A stretch of DNA of 64,000 nt from Jiangellales bacterium (GTDB taxonomy: Bacteria > Actinomycetota > Actinomycetes > Jiangellales > Jiangellaceae). Each line of letters begins with the position of its first letter. Within the stretch, counting starts at the first letter, position 1. The position numbers and the translations under genes are program-made. The notes under the pieces were generated by a model. It saw only the letters and a program-made list of their open reading frames with translations. It did no database searches and was not told the origin of the DNA. This document shows, piece by piece, positions 26,789 to 35,543 of this stretch. The stretch spans positions 185,209-249,208 of the forward strand of contig JAUJNY010000001.1 of the NCBI GenBank assembly GCA_030447955.1, in the 5' to 3' direction.

Positions 26789-26992
26789 TTGCCGGACGAC
26801 CGAGCCGAGTGGCCCCGCCCGTCCGCCGACACCTTCGGCACCCTCGCTGGTGCCGATGCCGAGCGGCTGCGTCGGCGGGCGGTCGTCCTCCGCGACGTCG
26901 CGGACGCACGCGTGCTGCGTGCTCGCCTCACGCCTCGGCGGGCGCGGATGGCCCGGCTGCGTGCGCTGCGCTCGTCCGCCGCCGGCGGCTAA
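26789..26992 (+). CDS. Small Arg-rich protein, unknown function
   Basis: A 67-residue, strongly basic protein with repeated [29 protein letters not shown] patterns that predict one or two amphipathic helices. I start it at TTG 26789 because AGGAGG is placed 5 nt before it; an in-frame ATG at 26774 lacks a ribosome site. Divergent from upp and 19 bp upstream of the tRNA-deaminase-associated gene. No family recognised. Confidence 0.5.
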   Translation: MPDDRAEWPRPSADTFGTLAGADAERLRRRAVVLRDVADARVLRARLTPRRARMARLRALRSSAAGG

Positions 26993-27011
26993 GGCTAGGC
27001 GCGGAGGTCGG

Positions 27012-27530
27012 ATGGACGGCACAGTGGGGCTGTCACTCGACGGCGACGCCCCGAGCGACATCGACTTCGTGCTGGCCGCCTACCGGGAGGACGGGCGCTG
27101 GCAGGTCGAACCCCTGCCACCCCAGGTGGCTGCAGAGCTCGCCTCGCTGGTCGCCACGTTGCGCCAGCGCCCAGGCGACGGCGGAGCGCTGGGACTGGTC
27201 TCGGTCGATGACGACTTCTTCGTCGTCGTCCGGGTGCGTGGTGATGACCTGCGGCTGCTGCTCTCCGACGTCACAGCCGCCACGGACTGGCCGCTGGCAC
27301 GCTCGGTGCTCGACCGGCTGGGACTGCCGTTGCCCCAGGGTGAGGAAGAGGAGCAGGTGCAGCCGGCGGGTGACCTCGGCATTTTCGCTGACCTGGGGCT
27401 GGACGCGATGGCGATGGCAGCGCTGTGCGACGACCTCGACTGCTACCCCGACGAGACGCTCGCCGCGGTGGCCAGCCGGTTGGGATTCGGCGCGGAGTAC
27501 GAGCGCGCCCTCGACGCCTCAGCCAGCTAG
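27012..27530 (+). CDS. tRNA adenosine deaminase-associated protein
   Basis: A 172-residue acidic protein that in actinobacteria regularly precedes tadA (family TIGR03941). Visible features: SDIDFVLAAYREDGRWQVEP, LGLVSVDDDFFVVVRVRGDD and the GIFADLGLDAMAMAALCDDL helix, then DCYPDETLAAVASRLGFG. It has no catalytic motif; a helper role for TadA is suggested by linkage alone. Stops 15 bp before tadA. Confidence 0.8.
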   Translation: MDGTVGLSLDGDAPSDIDFVLAAYREDGRWQVEPLPPQVAAELASLVATLRQRPGDGGALGLVSVDDDFFVVVRVRGDDLRLLLSDVTAATDWPLARSVLDRLGLPLPQGEEEEQVQPAGDLGIFADLGLDAMAMAALCDDLDCYPDETLAAVASRLGFGAEYERALDASAS

Positions 27531-27545
27531 CGGATCGATCCCCCC

Positions 27546-28019
27546 ATGCCTGCCGCCAGGTGGGAGCCGGCGATGCGGATCGCGCTCGCCGAGGCCACGG
27601 CGGCGGGCGCCAGTGGTGACGTGCCGGTCGGAGCCGTGGTGGTCGGTGCGGACGGCGGCCTGCTCGGCCGTGGACGGAACGCCCGTGAGGCGACCGGCGA
27701 CCCCACCGCTCACGCCGAGCTGCTCGCCCTGCGCGCCGCGGCCGGCGTGCACGGTCAGTGGCGACTGAGCGGGTGCACCCTGATCACCACCTTGGAGCCC
27801 TGCACCATGTGCGCGGGCGCACTGGTCCTCGCCCGCGTGGACCGGCTCGTCTACGGTGCGCCCGACCCCAAGGCCGGGGCGGCGGGCTCGCTCTGGGACG
27901 TCGTACGTGATCGCCGGCTCAACCATCGCCCCGAGGTGCTGAGCGGCGTCCTCGCGGCCGAGTGCGGAGCGGTGCTGCGGGACTTCTTCGCCGCCCGGCG
28001 CCCGACCGGATCACCGTGA
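27546..28019 (+). CDS. tadA: tRNA-specific adenosine deaminase
   Basis: Deaminates A34 to inosine in tRNA-Arg(ACG), a gene that also lies in this window (3122). The 157-residue protein has the zinc-deaminase motif: His56 and catalytic Glu58 in THAELLAL, then Cys86 and Cys89 in LEPCTMCAGAL. DVPVGAVVVGADG and DPKAGAAGSLWDVV are family-typical. The ATG at 27546 is used; an internal ATG (MRIALAEA) nine codons later is possible. Confidence 0.93.
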   Translation: MPAARWEPAMRIALAEATAAGASGDVPVGAVVVGADGGLLGRGRNAREATGDPTAHAELLALRAAAGVHGQWRLSGCTLITTLEPCTMCAGALVLARVDRLVYGAPDPKAGAAGSLWDVVRDRRLNHRPEVLSGVLAAECGAVLRDFFAARRPTGSP

Positions 28020-28049
28020 CGCTGATCCGGCTTCGGTACCCTCGCCGGC

Positions 28050-28136
28050 GGTGGCGTGTCCGAGCGGCCTAAGGAGCACGTCTCGAAAACGTGTGAGGGG
28101 GCGACTCCTCCGTGGGTTCAAATCCCACCGCCACCG
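28050..28136 (+). tRNA. tRNA-Ser (CGA)
   Basis: An 87-nt class II tRNA. Acceptor arms GGTGGCG (28050-28056) and CGCCACC (28129-28135) pair. The anticodon stem CACGT/ACGTG encloses a loop with CGA. A long variable arm (AGGGGGCGACTCCTCC) and the T loop TTCAAAT are present; discriminator G, CCA not encoded. Confidence 0.95.
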
Positions 28137-28243
28137 CTCTGTGGTTCCCGCCCCACGTGGCGGATTAGACGGTCAGAGCAGCCCGCTCGACCCTCATGCG
28201 GGCCACCGCGTCAGCATCAGGCACCACCTGACGATGGTTCTCG

Positions 28244-28266
28244 CTACTGTAAATAGTTCACAGTAG
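28244..28266. promoter_or_regulatory. Inverted repeat, probable operator
   Basis: CTACTGT (28244-28250), 9-bp AT-rich spacer, ACAGTAG (28260-28266): a perfect 7-bp inverted repeat in an unusually AT-rich pocket, ending 4 bp before the ATG of the broken winged-helix gene. The position suggests autoregulation by that gene product. Confidence 0.5.
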
Positions 28267-28270
28267 ACCC

Positions 28271-28506
28271 ATGTTTGCAGTGGCGGCCGAGCCCTTGAAG
28301 CCCGCCTTCCGCAAGGTGCCCGTGATCTTCTGCGCCTCGTGCGGGAGACCGGTCGGGCGAGTACAGCAGAGGTCGTCGACGCAAGCGGTCGATCCCGTCC
28401 CCTGGTGCTTCGTCAGCTCCGAGCGCTCGAGGCGGCTGGACTAGTGACCTGGACCGGCCATAGCCCGAAGGATCCACGGGCGCACTGGTCCCTCCGCGTT
28501 GAATGA
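28271..28506 (+). pseudogene. Small winged-helix regulator, frameshifted
   Basis: The ATG at 28271 opens MFAVAAEPLKPAFRKV; from about 28318 the reading continues sensibly only in the next frame: ARDLLRLVRETGRASTAEVV, DASGRSRPLVLRQLRALEAA, GLVTWTGHSPKDPRAHW and a stop at 28506. The second part is a clear winged helix (recognition helix RPLVLRQLRALEAAGLV). The total is 236 bp, one base short of a 78-codon gene, so one lost base (GTGCCC for GTGGCCC, for example) would restore it. A third coherent stretch in another frame (LEAQLETLHSGLPGP, to 28591) hints at a longer decayed gene. It lies between tRNA-Ser and the antiporter gene. Confidence 0.5.
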
Positions 28507-28716
28507 CGTCCATGGCACTAAACGCCTGCCAGGCGCCAAGCAGCTTGAGGCGCAGCTCGAAACGCTGCACTCAGGCCTCCCAGGTCCCTGACGCCGGTCG
28601 ACTCCCCCCTGGCATCGAGCAGTGCCATCCGCCCGTTCGAGGGTGACCGGGTTCTCTTGCCGGTGGGGTTCCTCCGTTCTGGGAGGCTCGTCTCCCCGGG
28701 CGAGGTGGTGAGCAGC

Positions 28717-30264
28717 ATGGACGTCGAGCAGCTGGACGCCTTCCTGTTCGTCGGCGCCCTCGTCCTCGTCGCCGCGATCCTCGCCGTCCAGCTCTCGGTG
28801 CGGGCCGGCCTGCCCAGCCTGCTGTTCTACCTGCTGATCGGCGTGCTGCTCGGGGAGTCCTTCATCGGCATCCCGTTCGCCGACGCCGACCTGGCGCATG
28901 CGCTCGGCTTTGCCGCGCTCGTGGTGATCCTCGCTGAGGGCGGGCTGACCACCCGCTGGAGCGCGGTGCGGCCCGCCTTGCCGCTGGCAGTGTGCCTCGC
29001 GACGGTCGGCGTCGCCGTAAGCACGGCTGTCGTAGCGCTGTTCGCGCACTACGTGCTTGGGCTGTCATGGACCGCGGCGGTGCTGCTCGGCGCGGTCGTC
29101 TCCCCCACCGACGCCGCTGCGGTGTTCTCGACGCTGCGGCGGGTGCCGTTACGCCCGCGGCTTGCTGGGGCACTGGAGGCGGAGTCCGGCCTCAACGACG
29201 CGCCGACGGTGCTGCTGGTCACCCTCGTCTCCACCGGGGCTGCACTCGACTCGGGACTGTTGGGCTTTGTCGGCGTGGTGGCGTACGAGCTGCTCGCCGG
29301 TGCTGCCCTCGGCGGGCTCATCGGAGCGGCCGGCGCGTTCGTGCTGCGCCGGGCGGCGCTGCCCGCGTCGGGCCTCTACCCGTTGGCGGTCATGACGTTC
29401 GCCGTCCTCGCGTACGCCGCCGGCTCGACGCTGCACGCCAGCGGCTTCGCCGGGGTGTACGTCGCCGCGCTGGTGCTCGGCAGCTCCGACCTGCCGCACC
29501 GGGCGGCCACCCGCTCGTTCGCGGAGGGGCTCGCCTGGCTGGCGCAGATCGGGCTGTTCGTCATGCTCGGCCTGCTCGCGTTCCCCGACCGGCTGCCGTC
29601 GGCGGTCGTACCGGCCCTGCTCATCGGGGTGGTGCTCACGCTGGTGGCCCGGCCGCTGTCAGTAGTCGCCTCGGCGGCGCCGTTTCGGCTACCGATGCGC
29701 GAGCAGGCGTTCCTGTCGTGGGCGGGACTGCGCGGCGCCGTCCCGGTGGTCCTGGCGACGATCCCGCTGGCGGCGGATGTGCCGGGCGCCGACACGTTGT
29801 TCGACGTCGTCTTCGTCTTCGTGCTGGTCTTCACCCTCCTGCAGGCGCCTCCACTGCCGTGGCTGGCGCGTCGGCTTGGGGTCGCGGCACCCGGGGAGGC
29901 TCGGGACGTCGATGTGGAGGCCGCTCCGCTGGAGCGGCTGACCGCCGACCTGCTCCAGGTCCGTATTCCGGACCGCTCCCAGCTGCACGGCGTCGAGGTT
30001 GGTGAGCTGCGGCTCCCGGAAGGTGTCTCCATCGCGCTCGTCGTCCGCGCCGGCCAAACCAGCGTGCCGGGGCCGCGTACTGCCTTGCGCCACGGCGACG
30101 AGGTCCTCGTGGTGACTCCCCGCCGCTGCCGGGAGGAAACCGAGCGCCGGTTGCGTGCCGTCAGCCGGTCGGGCCGGCTCGCCGGGTGGTTCGGCGAGCA
30201 AGGAGTGCACCCTGGGGAGGACGACTTGCTGCCGCGACGCCTTCCGCGCTGGCCGGCGCCTTAG
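28717..30264 (+). CDS. CPA1-type K+/H+ or Na+/H+ antiporter with C-terminal TrkA_C domain
   Basis: A 515-residue cation/proton exchanger of the NhaP2 (CvrA) type. About 12-13 membrane helices; the ion-binding Asp pair region includes VVSPTDAAAVFSTLRR and LEAESGLNDAPTVLLVTLVS, and SWAGLRGAVPVVLATIPLA is the conserved late helix. After residue ~390, a cytosolic TrkA_C domain (VRIPDRSQLHGVEVGELRLP to LRHGDEVLVVTPRR) probably senses a ligand. I start at ATG 28717 (MDVEQLDAF), where the first helix begins; a start at 28657 would add a polar N-terminus. Confidence 0.85.
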   Translation: MDVEQLDAFLFVGALVLVAAILAVQLSVRAGLPSLLFYLLIGVLLGESFIGIPFADADLAHALGFAALVVILAEGGLTTRWSAVRPALPLAVCLATVGVAVSTAVVALFAHYVLGLSWTAAVLLGAVVSPTDAAAVFSTLRRVPLRPRLAGALEAESGLNDAPTVLLVTLVSTGAALDSGLLGFVGVVAYELLAGAALGGLIGAAGAFVLRRAALPASGLYPLAVMTFAVLAYAAGSTLHASGFAGVYVAALVLGSSDLPHRAATRSFAEGLAWLAQIGLFVMLGLLAFPDRLPSAVVPALLIGVVLTLVARPLSVVASAAPFRLPMREQAFLSWAGLRGAVPVVLATIPLAADVPGADTLFDVVFVFVLVFTLLQAPPLPWLARRLGVAAPGEARDVDVEAAPLERLTADLLQVRIPDRSQLHGVEVGELRLPEGVSIALVVRAGQTSVPGPRTALRHGDEVLVVTPRRCREETERRLRAVSRSGRLAGWFGEQGVHPGEDDLLPRRLPRWPAP

Positions 30265-30295
30265 CCGTCCAGCAGGGCGTACGCGCCGCCGCGAC

Positions 30296-30985
30296 TCAGC
30301 ACTCAGGCTCCGCCCGTGGGCCGTTCGCGCGGTCCTTCCCCCGCCGGCCCGGCTGCTCCGCCGTGCTGGTCACCGTCGGCTCGCTCGTCTGCACGGCTTC
30401 GGCCTCCGGCACCAGCTCGCGGTACTGCACACCCAGCACGAGGTCGACGCTCTCGCTGGTGCGGTCGTCCCGGACCGCCGTGGTGCCCTCCACGTGCCGC
30501 ATCACCACCTCCGCCGCGTCGCGCCCGGCCTTCCCGAAGCGCACCTCGGCGACGCCGAAGACGGTCTTGCCCAGGGGGTCGTTGTCCACCGCTGCGATGA
30601 CGAAGCCGCGCGCCTCGAGCTGCTCAGCGGTCAGCCCGGCGAGTCCGGCGCGGTCAGTGGCGTTGTAGACGTTGAGCGTGACCTCGCTCTCCGTCAGGGT
30701 GGGCTCGACCGGATCCTTTTTCTGCCCGCGCCCGCGCCCCTCGCCGCGGCCTTCGCCGCCGCGACGCTTCCCCTCTGGGTCCGGCGTGCCCGGCGTCTGG
30801 TCGGCGCAGCCGGTGGAGACCACCGCCAGTGGCTCGGCGGTGAGGGCCCGCCAGCCAAAGTACGTAGCCGCGACCACGAAGGCGACGAGTACCAGCAGGG
30901 TCAGCGGGGCGCGCAGGCTGGGCCGCGTCCGCTCCGGCGCGTCGGCCTCGTCCCCGCTGCTGCCGGGCGGGCTGATCATCGACAT
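30296..30985 (-). CDS. LytR_C domain membrane protein
   Basis: A 229-residue protein with one N-terminal membrane helix (about 28-48, PLTLLVLVAFVVAATYFGWR), a Gly/Arg-rich linker ([11 protein letters not shown]), and an extracytoplasmic LytR_C domain (VTLNVYNATDRAGLAGLTAE, LEARGFVIAAVDNDP, AEVVMRHVEGTTAVRDD). The domain accompanies LytR-CpsA-Psr cell-wall glycopolymer transferases, but the catalytic LCP domain is absent here. Exact role unknown. Ends with an Arg/Pro tail. Confidence 0.8.
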   Translation of the reverse strand: MSMISPPGSSGDEADAPERTRPSLRAPLTLLVLVAFVVAATYFGWRALTAEPLAVVSTGCADQTPGTPDPEGKRRGGEGRGEGRGRGQKKDPVEPTLTESEVTLNVYNATDRAGLAGLTAEQLEARGFVIAAVDNDPLGKTVFGVAEVRFGKAGRDAAEVVMRHVEGTTAVRDDRTSESVDLVLGVQYRELVPEAEAVQTSEPTVTSTAEQPGRRGKDRANGPRAEPEC

Positions 30986-31075
30986 CGCGGGGGTCCCGTC
31001 GGGGCGTGGTCGTCAGCGGGGTCTGAGCTGCTTGTCAGTACGGTCGGGCTGGTCGGCTGCGGAGGTCGGCGCAGC

Positions 31076-31414
31076 CTAACCGGCTGAACCCCCGACATCC
31101 GTGCCGGAGGCGTCCATGCTGTCCGGCAGTGTGAACACGCGAGCGTGGAGGATCGGGCGCTGTTGCAGCGCTGCGCGCAACGCCCGGTGCAAGCCGTCCT
31201 CCAGGTACAGCTCGCCCCGCCACTCCACGACGTGGGCGAAGAGGTCGCCGTAGAAGGTGGAGTCCTCGGCCATCAGCATGCCGAGGTCGAGGGTGCTCTT
31301 GGTGGTGACCAGCGTGTCCAGCCGGACCTGGCGTGGTGGCACCTGCGCCCACTGGCGCATCGACAAGCCGTGGTCGGGGTACGGGGTCCCGTCTCCCACC
31401 CGCTTGAAGATCAC
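31076..31414 (-). CDS. Conserved actinobacterial protein, often labelled VapB-family antitoxin
   Basis: A 112-residue protein beginning MIFKRVGDGTPYPDHGLSMR, with VRLDTLVTTKSTLDLGMLMA, DSTFYGDLFAHVVEWRGELY and LEDGLHRALRAALQQRPILHARV. Closely similar sequences occur singly in most actinobacteria; automated annotation sometimes calls them VapB-like, but there is no PIN partner here and the core has no ribbon-helix-helix. A housekeeping role is more likely, and is not known. Confidence 0.7.
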   Translation of the reverse strand: MIFKRVGDGTPYPDHGLSMRQWAQVPPRQVRLDTLVTTKSTLDLGMLMAEDSTFYGDLFAHVVEWRGELYLEDGLHRALRAALQQRPILHARVFTLPDSMDASGTDVGGSAG

Positions 31415-31525
31415 TACCGGATTCTAAGCCGTCCGGCGGTCATCCCAAGATCCAGTTATGCATCTGTGACGTTGGGTCGCCGCGACCTCGGGACGATGAC
31501 GGGAGCGACCGGTCGGCGACGCCAG

Positions 31526-31611
31526 CGGAGGATGCGGGATTTGAACCCGCGAGGGGGGTAACCCCAACACGATTTCCAATCGTGCGCCATAGGCCACTAG
31601 GCGAATCCTCC
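31526..31611 (-). tRNA. tRNA-Ser (GGA)
   Basis: An 86-nt class II tRNA on the minus strand. Acceptor arms GGAGGAT (complement of 31605-31611) and ATCCTCC (complement of 31527-31533) pair. The anticodon stem CACGATT/AATCGTG carries GGA. Long variable arm and TTCAAAT T-loop present. Discriminator G; no CCA encoded. Confidence 0.95.
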
Positions 31612-31717
31612 GTCGCAGAGGGTATCCGTTGCGCCTGCCGCGGCCCAGCGCGTGAGCGCCTTCCGCGGGCGCACCCCGATCCGCCGTGGCGCCGTTCCAC
31701 CGTCTCTCTACACTGGC

Positions 31718-31814
31718 GATCGACCCCCCGGGCGGCGGTAACCCGCCCAACTCCCCCAGGGCCGGAAGGCAGCAAGGGTAAGCAGGCTCTGCCGGGTGTC
31801 CGGGGGGTCCCTGC
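31718..31814 (+). ncRNA. ffs: Signal recognition particle RNA, small bacterial type
   Basis: The distal helix 8 signature is exact: GGCCGGAAGGCAGCAAGGGT near 31760-31779 followed by AAGCAGGCTCTGCC, with the symmetric loop and GGAA tetraloop that bind Ffh. Ends pair as GACCCCCCGG (31722-31731) with CCGGGGGGTC (31800-31809). Total about 97 nt as expected for 4.5S-like RNA. It lies just upstream of dnaX, a location common in actinobacteria. Exact ends are approximate. Confidence 0.92.
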
Positions 31815-31867
31815 ACGACCTGAGCACAAGGCGATGGCTGTCGGCGAGCGGGGTTAGGGTGCGATCC

Positions 31868-33778
31868 GTGCCGCTGGCCCTGTACCGCAAGTACCGCCCG
31901 GGGCGCTTCGCGGACGTCGTGGGCCAAGACCACGTCACCGGCCCACTGCAGCGAGCGCTGGCGGCTGACCGGGCCCACCACGCCTACCTGTTCTCCGGGC
32001 CGCGCGGCTGCGGCAAGACCTCCAGCGCGCGCATCCTGGCCCGCTCCCTCAACTGCGAGCAGGGCCCAACGGCAGAGCCGTGCGGGCAGTGCCGCTCCTG
32101 CGTCGACCTGGCCCCCAACGGTCCCGGCAGCATGGACGTCGTCGAACTGGACGCGGCGACGCACGGCCTGGTCGACGATGCCCGTGACCTGCGCGAGAAG
32201 GCTCACTTCACTCCGGTGAGCAGCCGTTACAAGGTCTACATCGTCGATGAGGCCCACCAGCTGGGTCCGGGTGCTGCCAACGCCCTGCTCAAGATCATCG
32301 AGGAGCCTCCCGCGCACCTGCGCTTCGTGTTCGCCACCACCGCACCCGACAAGATCCTCGGCACGATCCGCTCACGTACCCACCACTACCCCTTCCGCCT
32401 GGTGACGTCGCGGACGCTGCAGCGCCACCTGGCCTGGATCGCCGAGCAGGAGGGCGTCCACGTCGAGGCGGCCGCGCTCGCTCTGGTCGCGCGCGCCGCA
32501 GCCGGCAGCGTCCGCGACGCCCAGTCCGTCCTCGGTCAACTCATCGCCGGCGCCGGCGACGACGGAGTCACCCTCGCGCTGGCCAATGCGCTGCTCGGTT
32601 TCACCGACGCCGCCATGCTCGACGAGGTTGTCGACGCGGTGGCCGCCGCGGACGCCGCGACGGTGTTCGGGGCACTCGACCGGGTGGTCGAGTCGGGGCA
32701 CGACCCGCGACGCTTCCTCACCGACCTGCTTGAGCGGTTGCGCGACCTGGTGATCCTGCGCGCGGTGCCCGACGCGGTCGCCGCGGGGCTGCTCGACGTC
32801 CCCGAGGACCGCGCCACCGCGATGGCCGCACAGGCTGCGCGCTTTGGCCAGCACGACCTGCTGCGCCTCGCTGACGTCGTCGACGAGGGCATCACCGCCA
32901 TGAAGGGCGCCACTCCCACCCGGCTCCAGCTTGAGCTGGTCAGCGCGCGGCTGCTGCTGCCCGGCGCCGAGCATGACGTCCACGGCATCCAGTCCAGGCT
33001 CGACCGGCTCGAGCGCCGGCTGGCCATCGGCACGGCGGCTGCCTCGACGCCCGCCGCGGCGGAGCCGGCAGCCACACCCGCTGGTACGCCTGCGTCGCGC
33101 CCCGTGGATGCGGCCGCGACCGCAGCGGATGCCGTACCACCCGAGGGACCGGTTGCGTCGCATGCCCCGCCGCCAGCACCTCAGCCAGCTGAGCCGGTCG
33201 CCCAGCCGGCCGTGGCCCAGCCCTCCGTGGCGGACGTACGACGCATGTGGCCGGATTTGCTCGAGGCCGTCAAGGGGGTACGCCGCTACACCTGGACGCT
33301 GCTAAGCGGCAACGCGCAGGTCGCCGGCCTGGAGGGAAGCCGGCTGACCGTGGCGCTGGCCAACGCCGGAGCCCGTGACGCCTTCGTGCGCTCCGGCAGC
33401 GACGAGATCCTGCGCCAGTCGCTCATCGACGTGCTCGGCGTCGACTGGCGGGTGGAGGCCATCGTCGACCCAACGGCGAGCGCGCGGGCCGCCCGCGTGG
33501 GTCCCTTCGAGCCGGCCCCGGTAGGGGTGTCGGCCGCCTCGGCGGGAGCGCAGTCGGTGACGCCGCCGCGCCCACCGACACCCGCTCGGGCGGCAGCACC
33601 GCAGGCTGCGGTCGATGACAGCGGCGGCGACGTTCCCGACCCCGGTGGGCCCCGCCACGACGATCCCCGCCATGACGACGACGGCCTTCCCCATCACGAG
33701 TTGCTCGCCCGGGAGCTCGGGGCCCGGGTCATCGGTGAGTACGACCACGACCGCCCACCCGTGCCGGGCACCCCGTAG
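31868..33778 (+). CDS. dnaX: DNA polymerase III subunits gamma/tau
   Basis: Clamp-loader ATPase of the replicative polymerase, 636 residues. Starts at GTG with [20 protein letters not shown]; Walker [14 protein letters not shown]; zinc module [16 protein letters not shown]; Walker B/DExx [20 protein letters not shown]; sensor 1 [20 protein letters not shown] with the SRC-like Arg finger. After residue ~370 comes an Ala/Pro-rich linker and a tau-type region ([20 protein letters not shown]). The GTG at 31868 lies 7 nt after TAGGGT with no Shine-Dalgarno. I see no slippery heptamer that would argue for programmed frameshifting. Confidence 0.95.
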   Translation: MPLALYRKYRPGRFADVVGQDHVTGPLQRALAADRAHHAYLFSGPRGCGKTSSARILARSLNCEQGPTAEPCGQCRSCVDLAPNGPGSMDVVELDAATHGLVDDARDLREKAHFTPVSSRYKVYIVDEAHQLGPGAANALLKIIEEPPAHLRFVFATTAPDKILGTIRSRTHHYPFRLVTSRTLQRHLAWIAEQEGVHVEAAALALVARAAAGSVRDAQSVLGQLIAGAGDDGVTLALANALLGFTDAAMLDEVVDAVAAADAATVFGALDRVVESGHDPRRFLTDLLERLRDLVILRAVPDAVAAGLLDVPEDRATAMAAQAARFGQHDLLRLADVVDEGITAMKGATPTRLQLELVSARLLLPGAEHDVHGIQSRLDRLERRLAIGTAAASTPAAAEPAATPAGTPASRPVDAAATAADAVPPEGPVASHAPPPAPQPAEPVAQPAVAQPSVADVRRMWPDLLEAVKGVRRYTWTLLSGNAQVAGLEGSRLTVALANAGARDAFVRSGSDEILRQSLIDVLGVDWRVEAIVDPTASARAARVGPFEPAPVGVSAASAGAQSVTPPRPPTPARAAAPQAAVDDSGGDVPDPGGPRHDDPRHDDDGLPHHELLARELGARVIGEYDHDRPPVPGTP

Positions 33779-33839
33779 GCTCGGTGCTGCACCGACCGCA
33801 GCCCGCTCTCACCCGACCGGTTCCGTCGCGAGGAGACCC

Positions 33840-34235
33840 GTGTTCCCCGGTGGCCTCGACATGCAGCAGCTGCTCGAGCAGGCGCAACAGATGCAGCAGC
33901 AGGTCGCCTCCGCGCAGGAGGAGCTGGAGGCCGAACGGGCGCACGGCACAGCTGGCGGCGGGCTGGTCACGGCCACGGTCACCGGCACCGGCGAGTTGGT
34001 GGCGCTCGACATCGCGTCGCAGGCGTGCGACCCGGACGACCCGCTCAGCGTGGAGAGCCTGGCCACCCTCGCCGATCTCGTGGTAGCAGCGGTCCGCGAC
34101 GCCACCCGCGCAGCACAGGAGCTGGCCGCCGATCGGCTGGGGCCGCTGGCACACGGCATCGGCGCGCTCGGTGGGCCGGGCGGCCTGCCCGGGGGCGATG
34201 CCACCGGGGCGGTTCCGCCGCCGTCCGGCGGCTGA
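33840..34235 (+). CDS. YbaB/EbfC nucleoid-associated protein
   Basis: Small DNA-binding protein of 131 residues that sits between dnaX and recR as in most bacteria. [20 protein letters not shown] is the long N-terminal helix, followed by [20 protein letters not shown], the family's beta-hairpin. The C-terminus is Gly/Pro-rich and variable. GTG 33840 is preceded by GAGGAG 6 nt upstream. It belongs to a dnaX-ybaB-recR operon. Confidence 0.92.
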   Translation: MFPGGLDMQQLLEQAQQMQQQVASAQEELEAERAHGTAGGGLVTATVTGTGELVALDIASQACDPDDPLSVESLATLADLVVAAVRDATRAAQELAADRLGPLAHGIGALGGPGGLPGGDATGAVPPPSGG

Positions 34236-34247
34236 GGCGCGACCAGG

Positions 34248-34847
34248 ATGTACGAAGGCGTCGTCCAGGACCTCATCGACGAGCTCGGCCGGCTACCCGG
34301 CGTGGGGCCCAAGGGGGCCCAGCGGATCGCTTTCTATCTGCTCGCCGCCGACCCGACCGACGTACGCCGGCTCGCCGACGTGCTGGTCCTGGTGAAGGAC
34401 AAGGTGCGTTTCTGCGCGACCTGCGGCAACGTTGCCGAGGAGGAGCACTGCCGGATCTGCCGCGACCCTCGCCGCGACCCAGCGGTGCTCTGCGTCGTCG
34501 AGGAGCCCAAGGACGTGGTCGCCATCGAGCGCACCCGGGAGTACCGCGGGCGCTACCACGTCCTCGGCGGCGCGATCAGCCCCATCGACGGCATCGGGCC
34601 GGACGACCTCCGGGTGCGTGAGCTCATGACCCGGTTGGCCGACGGCGCGGTGCGGGAGCTGATCCTCGCCACCGACCCCAACCTCGAGGGCGAGGCCACG
34701 GCTACGTACCTCGCCCGGCTCGTCAAGCCGATGGGCCTGCGCGTGACACGCTTGGCCAGCGGGTTGCCGGTCGGCGGCGACCTCGAGTACGCCGACGAGG
34801 TCACCCTCGGCCGGGCCTTCGAAGGGAGGCGACTGCTCGATGCCTGA
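34248..34847 (+). CDS. recR: Recombination protein RecR
   Basis: Works with RecF/RecO in loading RecA at gaps. The 199-residue protein has the helix-hairpin-helix [17 protein letters not shown] near residues 16-32, a C4 zinc finger (Cys56, Cys59, Cys68, Cys71), and a Toprim domain ([49 protein letters not shown]). Standard length. Overlaps the following gene by 8 bp. Confidence 0.96.
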   Translation: MYEGVVQDLIDELGRLPGVGPKGAQRIAFYLLAADPTDVRRLADVLVLVKDKVRFCATCGNVAEEEHCRICRDPRRDPAVLCVVEEPKDVVAIERTREYRGRYHVLGGAISPIDGIGPDDLRVRELMTRLADGAVRELILATDPNLEGEATATYLARLVKPMGLRVTRLASGLPVGGDLEYADEVTLGRAFEGRRLLDA

Positions 34848-35478
34848 CACGACCGGCACTGCCGGTGTGCAAGCGGCAGCATCGACCACCGATCCCGAGG
34901 AGTGGGACGATTTCGCCGCCGAGATCGCCGACCAGCTGCAGAGCTTCCTCATCGCAGTCCGCGAGGTGGCCCGCGGAGACGAACCGAGCAGCCAGCTCCC
35001 CACGCTGCTGCTTCAGGTGAGCCAGCTGCTGCTCGCCGGTGGCCGGCTGGGCGCCGTGGCCGACTTCGTCCCGGACGAGCGGTTCGAGCCGGACCCTGGG
35101 TACGACCCCGACCTGGAGGAGCTGCGCGAGCGGCTGGCCGGCCTGCTCCAGGGCATCGACCATTACGTCGAGGTCAACGACCCGGTGGACCCTGACCGTG
35201 GGGCCGACACGTTCCTGCTCTCCGACGAGCTCGCCAGCATCACCAGCGACCTGCTGCACGGCATGGCGCACTACCGGGACGGGCGGCTCGTCGAGGCGCT
35301 GTGGTGGTGGCAGTTCTCGTACCTGTCCTCCTGGGGGGCCACTGCCTCCGGCGTCCTGCGCGCGCTGCACTCCCTTATCGCCCACACCCGCTGGGACAGC
35401 GACCGCGACCCCGAGGTGGAGGCGGAGGAGGAGCTGCTCGCGGAAGTCGTCTCCCGCGCGACCGGCGCCGAGGGCTGA
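34840..35478 (+). CDS. DUF5063 family protein
   Basis: A 212-residue acidic, helical protein translated from an ATG inside the end of recR. Family-like segments: [60 protein letters not shown] and [23 protein letters not shown]5063 genes regularly follow recR in actinobacteria, but their role is unknown. The coupling suggests a link to replication or repair, which is inference. Confidence 0.8.
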   Translation: MPDTTGTAGVQAAASTTDPEEWDDFAAEIADQLQSFLIAVREVARGDEPSSQLPTLLLQVSQLLLAGGRLGAVADFVPDERFEPDPGYDPDLEELRERLAGLLQGIDHYVEVNDPVDPDRGADTFLLSDELASITSDLLHGMAHYRDGRLVEALWWWQFSYLSSWGATASGVLRALHSLIAHTRWDSDRDPEVEAEEELLAEVVSRATGAEG

Positions 35479-35543
35479 GGGCGCTCTCAGGCCACGCGCA
35501 CGCGCGAATCGGTCCGCCTCACCAGACGACGGAGACGGCGCGG

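Noticed and set aside
28050-28136. Integrative element at the tRNA-Ser gene
   Set aside because: No integrase, no duplicated tRNA 3' end and no second attachment site were found within the window.
31076-31414. Toxin-antitoxin pair at this gene
   Set aside because: No PIN or other toxin gene adjoins it; only the automated family name suggests a TA role.
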